From the NCBI RefSeq assembly GCF_963678635.1, contig NC_087063.1:71135617-71199616 (forward strand): a stretch of DNA of 64,000 nt, in the 5' to 3' direction. Below, piece by piece: positions 33,786 to 44,157 of this stretch. A program made the position numbers and the translations under genes. Each line of letters opens with the position of its first letter. Position 1 is the first letter of the stretch. Source of the DNA: Symsagittifera roscoffensis (lineage: Eukaryota > Xenacoelomorpha > Acoela > Convolutidae). Under the pieces are notes generated by a model that was not told the origin of the DNA, made no database searches, and saw nothing but the letters and a program-made list of their open reading frames with translations.

Positions 33786-33930
33786 CTCTAAAATGAGCTG
33801 GATTTTGGTAGATTTATTTAAAGATATTTCCAAATTCTCTTTGTCGTTTCCGCTCTAAAATGAGCTGGATAACACCCGGGAATTTGTTCGTGTCTTTTCT
33901 GGCTGTCGTAACCACTCTCAAATGAGCTGG
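33786..33930 (-). repeat. CTCTAAAATGAGCTGG repeats at the LINE 5' end
   Basis: Three copies spaced about 62-67 bp lie in the 5' region upstream of ORF1, each preceded by a GTCGTTTCCG- or GTCGTAACCA-like word. They match the two copies at the 3' end of the element. Confidence 0.8.
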
Positions 33931-34341
33931 TTTATCTTCTTTATCTGATTCTGTTTGTGTCAATTTCGATTTCCATCAACCGGATCTCTAAAATCCCTTC
34001 GTAGACAAGGGCTACCCAAGATAAGATGTTTATCCGGTTCGTCGAGACATATCTATCTATTTAATAAGTTTATCACAACAATTAGGCTAAGGGGCCTATT
34101 TGTCATGGCCTATTTGTCATGGCTTTGGGGTTAGGAGCGCGTGTTTCATGCATAGAATAAAAATGAACAGTTTCAGCTCATACTAAATCTTGTCATATAA
34201 AACACGCCCCTAATTTTTTGCAACTTAAGATGTTGCACTTACTTAAACTTCGTTCGATGGCGGCATGTAGATGAGTTTACGTGGAGCTGGAACTTTTGCC
34301 ATATGAAACTAACAGAAAATGTGACATTTTAAGGCCAGCAG

Positions 34342-34568
34342 AAGGATGTTCCAAACAGAGCGGATGCGACTCAACAGGCCCAGTACTGGATAAATGCGGC
34401 CAAGATAGTCTCAACCGAGGTTGTGGACCACTTCAACGAGGAGTTCGCAGAGAGTGTGGCCATTCTGGACCAGAACAAGGGACACAATGACACCATGTGT
34501 TTCCTCTGCAGACAGAGTCCCTCTGACGTCATATTCCTCATGGACGAGTCCACCAGTATGGACGGGTG
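34342..34568 (+). CDS. SLT/vWA protein, exon 2 (left arm)
   Basis: A GC-rich exon in AT-rich DNA. It encodes a linker (DVPNRADATQQAQYWINAAK, then EVVDHFNEEFAESV), a Cys pair (CFLC) and the first strand of a von Willebrand A domain, DVIFLMDESTSMDG, whose D-x-S-x-S is the metal-ion (MIDAS) motif. The acceptor is the CAG before AAGGATGTT (an alternative three bases upstream keeps frame). The donor is GTG|GTACGT. It starts in phase 0 and ends in phase 2, matching exons 1 and 3. The right arm has the same 227-bp exon. vWA domains bind proteins outside the cell, consistent with the secreted exon 1. Confidence 0.75.
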
Positions 34569-36193
34569 GTACGTTCATTCGGATATTCTTAATTATCCCC
34601 TGTACCCTGTACCCTATACCCCCAAGTACTTCAAACCGGGGAAATTTGTTACAATAGCTTCAAAACGGGGGTGGCTTGGAGTGGTGGTAGCGGTTTTTAA
34701 TCAAGTTTTTGATCGCGTTGTCTACCTTTAAGTCGACCAAAATGATTTTGTGAGCTATCCCAAATCGTGATCTCTTAAAAAAGGCGTTTCAAGCAACTTT
34801 TGAAAAAATTTGACCATAAAAACGCAAATTAAATTCAGTTCAATGTAATATGTTTATTGTTTCGACCATTGAAAATGGGGAGGAACTTTGTATTCGGGTG
34901 ATTTAGTTTTTTCTTTTGTTTTCTTTTTGTTTTCCGCGCAAACTTAGGTACGACAAATAATCATCGGAATGGGTCGAGTAATGTATCACATTAAAGTCAT
35001 TTCAGTCGTAATTCGAACGATCTCGAAATATTTGCAAAAAATTGTCTCAGTGTCGAGAAAAACCCGTATGAAGTTTTTGATAATTGGTCTAACTTCAAAG
35101 TAATAAAAAGAGGCTATGCAGGCTTACAAAAGCTTATTTGTGCTTTATTTAAGCCGTGAAAACTTTGTTATGCTCGAGTAAAGTTGATTTTTGAAGTTTT
35201 TTTAGCGCCAATTTGGGAATCAAAAACATCAAAATTCAAAAATTTTCTGCTAAGAAATTTTGAATTTTTCTAACGATTTTTTTTTCGTTTTTCTAGTCAT
35301 TATTCTAAAGAAACTGTTTTCCAATTGGCATATTTTACTATGAATCTCGAATATAAGTTCTTTTTTTTTGTTTAGATCTTTTTTACCACACCACGCAGAA
35401 AAGACGACACTAAATTGAAAAAACCGGCTACCCTTGTTCAATTTAAATTGGTTTGTTGGAAATGTTTCGAAATATTTCGTATAAAGGAACATTTCAAAAC
35501 TTCACAAAAAATGACAACAGCTGAAATTTTTTTAATTTTGAGCTTGAGGTATCAATAAATTTCATAATATTAAAAAAGTCGAAGTTTGTCACCCAGAGAG
35601 AAAAATTTACTATTTCGTCGCTTTCGTTGATAATTGGAAAATCAACACAAACAGAAATGAAAAGTTTTGAAGTCTTAACTCATTGGTTTTGAAACTTCTG
35701 AGCCATCAGAATGTTGGTAAGTATACTACATACTTGCTACTTTTTTGCTTCAAGATATAAAATTGTGAGGACAGATGAAAATGTTTTAAAAGAGCCAAAA
35801 AACGCACCCTTTTTTGCACAATACCCAAGTTTTCATCATAAGTTATACATAATTTTCAGATAGCTGAAAAATCAAGTTTCCTAATTTCTCAGCGCTTCTC
35901 AGAATTCTGTGTTTCTGTGAATAGTTTCCCATTTTGTGTTTTGGCTCTTTTTTTTCGCTCTCTAACGCCAAAACTCCTACCCTCTTAATACATGCCTCAA
36001 AATTACAAGCAAGTGGTTTTGTTTCGGTTGGACGTGCGCAGGATTATTATGTAATCGTTATGCTGAATACGTAATTTGCCAAAATTTTATAAAAATTGGA
36101 CAGAGTGATAAAATAGAGGAAATTTTCTGTTGGCAGGAGAGGAATTGAGAGCTGGAGTTTTTGTTTTAAAAAAAACTAGAAAGATATTTTTAG
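34569..36193 (+). other. Intron 2 of the left SLT/vWA gene
   Basis: AT-rich, no gene recognised. From 35,156 it is the start of a 4.6-kb tandem duplication (second copy from 39,764). It matches 47,643-49,336 of the right arm. Confidence 0.6.
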
Positions 36194-39100
36194 GAGCCAG
36201 TATGAGACAGCGTTCGTAGTGTCTGTTCTGGACCAGTTCAAGACCACGATGGACCAGAACACGAGCAGACTGGCTTTCATCACCTTCAGTGGCAACCCCA
36301 ACACCATCTTCCCCTTCACCTCCATTTACTCCCTCTTCAAGTCAGCTGTCCAGAGTCACAAGTATGAGGGCGGCAGCACAGGTATGCATACTTGTCTGGA
36401 CGCTCATTCAGTCTGCGGTGAAATATTTTCAATTATAAAGAGCTGCAAAAAGTTAGAACAGACAGAATTATTAAAAAGAACAAATAACCTATTTCACAAT
36501 GTTTTTGCATGCAAAAACTAATTATTCAGAGGAAAAATATAAGGTCATCAAAAACTGCTTAAAGTTGGCGTTTTGTTTTTTTAGTTAACTCCGTTTGTTT
36601 TATTTTTTGCATCTTATTATAGTAGATTTCTTGTTTGTAATTTTTGAGAGCTCTCGAAATCAGGTTGTGAAATCTTTTCAGCTTCTATGGTTCGTTTTGA
36701 CGTGATCAAAGTTTCTAATCTCAATTTAACTTTACAGTTCTCTCACTAAATATTACAGTGCTTATCCACTAGTTATTACAGTGAAAGTATCATAAGTCGT
36801 AATGCGACTAGCATTAAAAGACAACTCGCAATATAAGGCAACTCGTAATTTATTCACCGGTGCAGTCATGCCAATGTGCTGCTAGCTTGCCAACTGAGGG
36901 TAGGACTTTATGCGAAATCTAACGCTGTTCATCGTCGACCTTAAGCCGAAGTTTCTACGTTATCAATTTATTTTCAATCTTTGCCAACCTGTAAGGTTAA
37001 AAAACAATACGTTTTTCGAATTTCACCCAACCGTCAAATTTGTATATCCATCATATGTATTTGAAAGTATCATATGGTTATAATTAAAGTATAGCTTTTT
37101 AGATGATCTCATAACCGTACCAGCTTGTAAGTATAGCCTTGATGCAGTCCCCGGTTTTTCTCCCATGGCAAGGCGCTACAATGAAGTTATAATTATTATT
37201 TGCGATGAACTTGACCAAAACTGCATGGTCTATCGAGCAGTCGGTAGACAGTGAAACAAAAAAGTTGATAGTCGGCAGACAGCGAAACAAAAACAAATTG
37301 GGTAATGAGTATTAAAAAACAAGTTGGTTACTTTATGGTTATGTTCTCATGTTCAATAAGAGATAATCCAGCTGGTTTAGTTTAAATTAGATTCTTTTGA
37401 GCTTAAATCAGTTATCCCGCAACCAAGTTTAGGCGTAAATATTTGATTATAGCTGATTATTAAGATGGTTTGTTGACAAATAAAACTGATTAAAATTACC
37501 AAAACAACAACGTGTTTGAATTATTCATAATCGGTTATAATTGAGACACTTTTTAAGCTATTATAATCTCATATAATCCTATATCATTGTATAATTGAGT
37601 ATAGTATGATCATATATAATTGTATAATTGTATAATTGATCCTGTCTAGTTGGTTATAATTGATTATAGTTCCTGCCGAGAACCATTTATAATCGATTAT
37701 CAGAGATTAAAATTCCTCATTTGCTCCACAAACATTTGGCCAAAAAATTGATTTTCAATTATTTGTGTCAATTAGATAATCACACTTTTTCAATTGTTTT
37801 ATTAATGCCTTCCTTTTGTTCAGTGGAAATGAAGTGTAAATTTTTTTCAATTTTATAATTAAGCTCAACAAAACTGAAAAAAGAGTTGTTACGCAATTTT
37901 ATCTGTGCTATTTTTAATTTTTCTACCAACGTTTACTCCAGTTAAAAAAAAACAGCAGAAGGTTGCAAATACAAGGCCTTTAGATACGTTTTTAATCGAA
38001 GAAAAAAATTCTTTTCGAAAAAAATTGATAACTTTCGGCTATCAAGTATCCTGCGTGAGTGACTTCATACAAAGTGTAATCTTCATTAAGCAAAAAAATT
38101 TGCATGAGAGCAAAAACTGCACAAAAATCATTGAATAGACATAAAATAGAGAAATTAATTTAAAAAACTGAAATAAATCCTTGATCAAGAAAAATGCAAT
38201 TGTTCGAGCGCCTTTGTTTGGTTTGAATTCAAATGGTCAAAGGTCATATGATCAAATTCTATCAATTTTTTTTTGAAAACGTTTAGATGTTGTTCTTAGA
38301 CTGTGTTCTGAAATTGGTGATTATGTCGCGACTTCGTTTTTCTTCGTCTTCCCGGATGAATAAAAATATTTGCCTTGTATATCCATCATATGTATTTGAA
38401 AAGATCATATGGTTATAATTAAAGTATAGCTTTTTAGATGATCTCATAACCGTACCAGCTTGTAAGTATAGCCTTGATGCAGTCCCCGGTTTTTCTCCCA
38501 TGGCAAGGCGCTACAATGAAGTTATAATTATTATTTGCGATGAACTTGACCAAAACTGCATGGTCTATCGAGCAGTCGGTAGACAGTGAAACAAAAAAGT
38601 TGATAGTCGGCAGACAGCGAAACAAAAACAAATTGGGTAATGAGTATTAAAAAACAAGTTGGTTACTTTATGGTTATGTTCTCATGTTCAATAAGAGATA
38701 ATCCAGCTGGTTTAGTTTAAATTAGATTCTTTTGAGCTTATATCAGTTATCCCGCAACCAAGTTTAGGCGTAAATATTTGATTATAGCTGATTATTAAGA
38801 TGGTTTGTTGACAAATAAAACTGATTAAAATTACCAAAACAACAACGTGTTTGAATTATTCATAATCGGTTATAATTGAGACACTTTTTAAGCTATGATA
38901 ATCTCATATAATCCTGTATCATTGTATAATTGAGTAATCTTCTTTAAGCAAAAAAATTTGCATGAGAGCAAAAACTGCACAAAAATCATTGAATAGACAT
39001 AAAATAGAGAAATTAATTTAAAAAACTGAATTAAATCCTTGATCAAGAAAAATGCAATTGTTCGAGCGCCTTTGTTTGGTTTGAATTCAAATGGTCATAA

Positions 39101-39763
39101 GGTCATATGATCAAATTTTATCAATTTTTTTTTTGAAAACGTTTAGATGTTGTTCTTAGACTGTGTTCTGAAATTGGTGATTATGTCGCGACTTCGTTTT
39201 TCTTCGTCTTCCCGGATGAATAAAAATATTTGCCTTGTTTATCCATCATATGTATTTGAAAAGATCATATGGTTATAATTAAAGCGTAGCTTTTTAGATG
39301 ATCTCATAACCGTACCAGTTTGTAAGTATAGCCTTGATGCAGTCCCCTGTTTTTCTCCCATGGCACGTCGCTACAATGAAGTTATAATTATGATTTGCGA
39401 TGACATTGACCAAAACTGCATGGTCTATCAAGCAGTCGGTAGACAGTGAAACAAAAAATTTGATAGTCAGCAGACAGCGAAACAAAAACAAATTGGGTAT
39501 TCAGTATTAAAAAACAAGTTGGTTACTTTATGGTTATGTTCTAATGTTCAATAAGAAATAATCCAGCTGGTATAGTTTAAATTAGATTCGTTTGAGCTGA
39601 TATCAGTTCTATCCTGCAACCAAGTTTAGGCGTAAATAATTGATTATAGCTGAATATTATGATGACTTGTTAACAAATAAAATTGATTATAATTACCAAA
39701 ATAACGTGTTTGATTTATTCATAATCGATTATAATTGAGACACTTTTTAAGCTATTATAATCT
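35156..39763 (+). repeat. 4.6-kb tandem duplication carrying exon 3, copy 1
   Basis: The sequence from 35,156 (GTGAAAACTTTGTTATGCTCG) recurs from 39,764 with an offset of 4,608 bp. The junction at 39,763/39,764 fuses AT-rich repeat DNA (GCTATTATAATCT) to the start of copy 2. The right arm has one unit only. Copy 1 also holds internal repeats of a 0.9-1.3-kb subunit (37,047, 38,380, 39,243). Confidence 0.8.
36194..36417 (+). CDS. SLT/vWA protein, exon 3 (left arm, first copy)
   Basis: The acceptor TTTTTAG|GAGCCAG gives the phase needed after exon 2. The exon encodes SQYETAFVVSVLDQFK, then TSRLAFITFSGN (vWA central strand), then EGGSTGMHTCLDAH, with the MIDAS Thr in the GG-x-T motif. The end is placed at TGCG|GTGAAA because the coding pattern runs to there; an earlier possible donor is GTATGC at 36,382. 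The last part of the vWA domain should lie in a later exon, which I cannot find before the gap. A second, nearly identical exon 3 follows at 40,800. Confidence 0.72.
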
Positions 39764-40799
39764 GTGAAATCTTTGTTATGCTCGAGTAAAGTTGATTTTT
39801 GAAGTTTTTTTAGCGCCAATTTGGGAATCAAAAACATCAAAATACAAAAATTTTCTGCTAAGAAATTTTGAATTTTTCTAACGATTTTTTTTTCGTTTTT
39901 CTAGTCATTATTCTAAAGAAACTGTTTTCCAATTGGCATATTTTACTATGAATCTCGAATATAAGTTCTTTTTTTTTGTTTAGATCTTTTTTACCACACC
40001 ACGCAGAAAAGACGACACTAAATTGAAAAAACCGGCTACCCTTGTTCAATTTAAATTGGTTTGTTGGAAATGTTTCGAAATATTTCGTATAAAGGAACAT
40101 TTCAAAACTTCACAAAAAATGACAACAGCTGAAATTTTTTTAATTTTGAGCTTGAGGTATCAATAAATTTCATAATATTAAAAAAGTCGAAGTTTGTCAC
40201 CCAGAGAGAAAAATTTACTATTTCGTCGCTTTCGTTGATAATTGGAAAATCAACACAAACAGAAATGAAAAGTTTCGAGGTCTTAACTCGTTGGTTTTGA
40301 AACTTCTGAGCCATCAGAATGTTGGTAAGTATACTACATACTTGCTACTTTTTTGCTTGAAGATATACAATTGTGAGGACAGATGAAAAGTTTTAAAAGA
40401 GCCAAAAAACGCACCCTTTTTTGCACAATACCCAAGTTTTCATCATAAGTTATACATAATTTTCAGATAGCTGAAAAATCAAGTTTCGTAATTTCTCAGC
40501 GCTTCCCAGAATTCTGTGTTTCTGTGAATAGTTTCCCATTTTGTGTTTTGGCTCTTTTTTTCGCTCTCTAACGCCAAAACTCCTACCCTCTTAATACATG
40601 CCTCAAAATTACAAGCAAGTGGTTTTGTTTCGGTTGGACGTGCGCAGGATTATTATGTAATCGTTATGCTAAATACGTAATTTGCCAAAATTTCATAAAA
40701 ATCGGACAGAGTGATAAAATAGAGGAAATTTTCTGTTGGCAGGAGAGGAATTGAGAGCTGGAGTTTTTGTTTTAAAAAAAACTAGAAAGATATTTTTAG
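36418..40799 (+). other. Repetitive AT-rich DNA after exon 3, with short conserved minus-strand frames
   Basis: Three subunits starting with TATCCATCATATGTATTTGAAA (near 37,047, 38,380 and 39,243) each keep a 65-codon minus-strand frame containing YNFIVA-x-CHGRKTGDCIKAI. Further copies lie at 41,648 and, inverted, near 46,800. Low-complexity TATAATTGTATAATTG runs and TTATAATCGATTAT palindromes separate them. No protein family is recognised, and the frames may be fortuitous. Confidence 0.55.
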
Positions 40800-41023
40800 G
40801 AGCCAGTATGAGACAGCGTTCGTAGTGTCTGTTCTGGACCAGTTCAAGGCCACGATGGACCAGAACACGAGCAGACTGGCTTTCATCACCTTCAGTGGCA
40901 ACCCCAACACCATCTTCCCCTTCACCTCCATTTACTCCCTCTTCAAGTCAGCTGTCCAGAGTCACAAGTATGAGGGCGGCAGCACAGGTATGCATACTTG
41001 TCTGGACGCTCATTCAGTCTGCG
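40800..41023 (+). CDS. SLT/vWA protein, exon 3 (left arm, second copy)
   Basis: This duplicate of 36,194-36,417 has the same splice borders and one residue change (QFKATMDQ instead of QFKTTMDQ). It arose with the 4.6-kb tandem duplication. Including both copies in one transcript would repeat the central vWA segment and shift the frame (224 bp is not a multiple of three), so at most one copy is likely used. Confidence 0.68.
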
Positions 41024-43957
41024 GTGAAATATTTTCAATTATAAAGAGCTGCAAAAAGTTAGAACAGACAGAATTATTAAAAATAACAAATAACCTATTT
41101 CACAGTGTTTTTGCATGCAAAAACTAATTATTCAGAGGAAAAATATAAGGTCATCAAAAACTGCTTAAAGTTGGCGTTTTGTTTTTTTAGTTAACTCCGT
41201 TTGTTTTATTTTTTGCATCTTATTATAGTAGATTTCTTGTTTGTAATTTTTGAGAGCTCTCGAAATCAGGTTGTGAAATCTTTTCAGCTTCTATGGTTCG
41301 TTTTGACGTGATCAAAGTTTCTAATCTCAATTTAACTTTACAGTTCTCTCACTAAATATTACAGTGCTCATCCACTAATTATTACAGTGAAAGTATCATA
41401 TTTCGTAATGCGACTAGCATTTAAAGACAACTCGCAATATAAGGCAACTCGTAATTTATTCACCGGCGCAGTCATGCCATTGTGCTAGCTTGCCAACCGA
41501 GGGTAGGACTTTATGCGAAATCTAACGCTGTTCATCGTCGACCTTAAGCCAAAGTTCTTACGTTATCAATTTATTTTCAATCTTTGCCAACCTGTAAGGT
41601 TGAAAAAACAATAAGTTTTTCGAATTTCGCCCTACCGTCAAATTTGTATATTCATCATATGTATTTAAAAGTATCATATGGTTATAATTAAAGTACATCT
41701 TCTAGATGATCTCATAACCGTACCAGCTTGTAGTATAACCTTGATGCAGTCCCCGGTTTTTTTCCCATGGCACGTCGCTACAATGAAGTAATAATTATGA
41801 TTTGCGATGACCTTGACCAAAACTGCATGGTCTATCGAGCAGTCGGTAGACAGTGAAACAAAAAAGTTGGTAGTCGGCAGACAGCGAAACAAAAACAAGT
41901 TGTGTATTGAGTATTAAAAAACAAGTTGGTTACTTAATGGTTATGTTCTAATGTTCAATAAGAGATAATCCAGCTGGTTTAGTTTTAATTAGATTCTTTT
42001 GAGCTTATATCAGTTATCCCGCAACCAAGTTTAGGCGTAAATAAGGTGCGTACCCACGGAGCCGCATTCCCGGATAGCCGAAAAAAATAAATACCTCCGG
42101 TTTTAATTAAATTAAATCAGAAAAATCTTGAGACGCATTTTGATTGGACAAAAAAGCCTCAAAATTTTGCAGCCTGTTAGCTTAGAAAATTCTGAACATT
42201 TTTAAGAGATTGGATTGGCTAATTTTTTTACTCTCATTTAATTAATTAACAACAAAAGTCTGATTACTGCAGGGATTCAACACCCCTCACCAACCAGAGG
42301 GTCCCTCTTTGGTAAGTTTTATTATATCCATTTTCGGCCCACAAACCCTAAAATTTTTAAGTATATGCTAACTTTAAAGGGGAGCGCGCGCTGTAAAACG
42401 CAATTTTTTGGATAAAATTTTTTTAAAAAAACCAAAAACGGCGTTTTGGCCTGTTTTTTTAAATATTTGTCCGTTTTTTAAACGCGTTTATTTTTTTTTG
42501 CCGGGGGCATAGTGGGGTAAATGTGGGTAGGGGGAGGGGGTAATTGGGAGAAGGGGAAGGGAGTGGTAAGGAAGAAAGATTGGACTAAGTGTGTGGGTGG
42601 GGGGGGGGGGGGTAGAGAAAGGGGGGTACACCAAATAAAACAAAACAGTGTTTTTAAGTAAGTTTGTATGATCTCTTTAACTATTGTCCCCCCCTATCGT
42701 ACCTAGTAACGAATTCCCTTAATAAGAAATGGGTAGGGGGGTAATTGTTAAGTAGATCCAAAATTGCGGTTATCCGGGAACGAATTTATTTTTCGGCTAT
42801 CCGGGAACGAATTCATTTTTCGGCTATCCGGGAACGAATTTATTTTTCGGCTATCCGGGTATTCGGCTCCGTGACATGCCACCGTAAATAATTGATTATA
42901 GCTGATTATTATGATGATTTGTTGACAAATAAAATTGATTATAATTACCAAAATAACGTGTTTAAATTATTCATAATCGATTATAATTGAGATACTCTTT
43001 AAGCTATTATAATGTCATATAACCCAGTATCATTGTATAATTGTATAATTGAGTATAGTATGATCATATATAATTGTATAATTGTATAATTGACCTTGTC
43101 TAATTGATTATATTTGATTATGGTTCCTGCAGAAAACCTTTTATAATCGATTATCAGGGATTAAAATTCCTCATTTCCTTCACAAACATTTGGCCAAAAT
43201 ATTGATTTACACGAATGTATTACGAGCATGGTACAATGGATTCGGAAAACAATATAGGTATCTAGGAATCTAGAAGTTTTGCGCTTTACTGATAGCAATT
43301 CAAATCAACGTTGGAAACCTTAAAATTCTTTTTGATATAAATTCGGTTTCCTCTCAATTTGGGTAACTTTATATCAAAAAGAAAAAAAAACAACATAATA
43401 TGCGTGGTTTTTTTCTGTTTTGATTTCAAATTTCCGTTTCAAATTTGTCTACACTTCAAATACATTTACTAGAAAGATAGAAAAAATGACTCTAAAACTT
43501 TGATAGAGAACATAGCCGAAAAGGTTCTCAAATTTTGTTTTGAAAAAAATAATAATTTTTAGAAATCACAGCGCAATTAAGTGTTTGTCTATGAACCATT
43601 CAATCTATTCTCAATCCATTCAAAATTATGGAAACTAAAAAATCGAAATTTTTCATCAAAACAATGAGTTTTGCTCCATAGATTTCATTCACGCTTTTCC
43701 AATTGTTTTTCAATTATTTGTGTCAATTCGATAATCACACTTTTTCAATTATTTTATTAATGCCTAACTTTTGTTCAGAGGAAAAAAAATGTAATTTTTT
43801 TTTCAATTTTATAATTACGCTCAACAAAACTGAAAATAGAGTTGTTACGCAATTTTATCTGTGCTATTTTCAATTTTTCTACAACTTTTACTCCAGATAG
43901 AATAAAAACAGCAGAAGGTTTCAAATACAAGGCCTTTAGATACGTTTTTAATCGAAA
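41024..43957 (+). other. AT-rich DNA between exon 3 and the central gap, left arm
   Basis: No further exon is recognised. It contains one more CHGKKTGDCIK-type subunit (41,648 onward), the 839-bp TIR transposon and TATAATTG low-complexity DNA near 43,030-43,130. The sequence up to 43,957 is mirrored in the right arm from 44,521 outward. Confidence 0.6.
42044..42882. mobile_element. 839-bp TIR transposon (non-autonomous), left arm copy
   Basis: It is flanked by an 8-bp duplication, CGTAAATA (42,036-42,043 and 42,883-42,890). Imperfect terminal repeats share CACGGAGCCG followed by CCCGGATAGCCGAAAAA. Near the right end, TTCGGCTATCCGGGAACGAA is repeated. Paralogous subunits at 37,435 and 39,633 lack it and show the empty site. 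The interior resembles the hAT MITE core (GCGCGCGCT-type words and GGGATTC), suggesting a related or nested element. No transposase is present. Confidence 0.8.
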
Positions 43958-44157
43958 NNNNNNNNNNNNNNNNNNNNNNNNNNNNNNNNNNNNNNNNNNN
44001 NNNNNNNNNNNNNNNNNNNNNNNNNNNNNNNNNNNNNNNNNNNNNNNNNNNNNNNNNNNNNNNNNNNNNNNNNNNNNNNNNNNNNNNNNNNNNNNNNNNN
44101 NNNNNNNNNNNNNNNNNNNNNNNNNNNNNNNNNNNNNNNNNNNNNNNNNNNNNNNNN
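43958..44157. other. Assembly gap of 200 N at the centre of the inverted duplication
   Basis: Exactly 200 undetermined bases. The last left base before it pairs with about 44,520 on the right, so 44,158-44,520 is not mirrored next to the gap, although it does match the paralogous left subunit at about 37,990-38,360. Confidence 0.95.

Larger units (their letters stand above)
29187..34093 (-). mobile_element. CR1/L2-like LINE, left arm only
   Basis: A 4.9-kb minus-strand non-LTR retrotransposon. In its own direction it holds a 5' region with three copies of an 18-bp word, ORF1 (PHD finger plus RRM-like), ORF2 (APE endonuclease, RT, C-terminal region; two frameshifts), an SGNH-like ORF3, two more copies of the 18-bp word, and a (TGA)n tail at 29,187-29,205. 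Tails of short tandem repeats are typical of CR1/L2. The right arm has the uninterrupted site near 49,794-49,801. No clear target duplication flanks it. A 14-bp tandem (CCTATTTGTCATGG twice) lies at the 5' junction. Confidence 0.85.
15664..34341 (+). other. Intron 1 of the left SLT/vWA gene, swollen by insertions
   Basis: The matching intron in the right arm is about 3.2 kb (49,564-52,758). Here it is 18.7 kb because it holds a hAT MITE, a full LTR element, another hAT MITE and a LINE, listed separately. The remaining pieces (15,664-16,004, 16,106-16,631, 17,078-17,103, 27,442-27,823, 28,018-29,186 and 34,094-34,341) match the right arm. Whether transcripts still splice across it is unknown. 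Confidence 0.55.
10380..43957 (+). repeat. Left arm of the large inverted duplication
   Basis: Successive blocks match the reverse complement of 44,158-57,529: polymerase remnant, gene upstream region, exon 1, MITE A, intron blocks, exon 2, exon 3 and the TIR transposon. In a stretch compared by eye (15,780-15,990 against 52,430-52,650) about 3% of positions differ. The arm is 20 kb longer because of later insertions and a tandem duplication. Confidence 0.9.

Noticed and set aside
37500-37720. TATAATTG and TTATAATCGATTAT runs as origins or promoters
   Set aside because: Low-complexity AT DNA repeated with each subunit; nothing ties it to a function.
42540-42615. Frames through G-runs near the TIR transposon, and the matching 45,714-45,998 frame
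   Set aside because: Homopolymer-driven frames within a transposon without similarity between the two copies.
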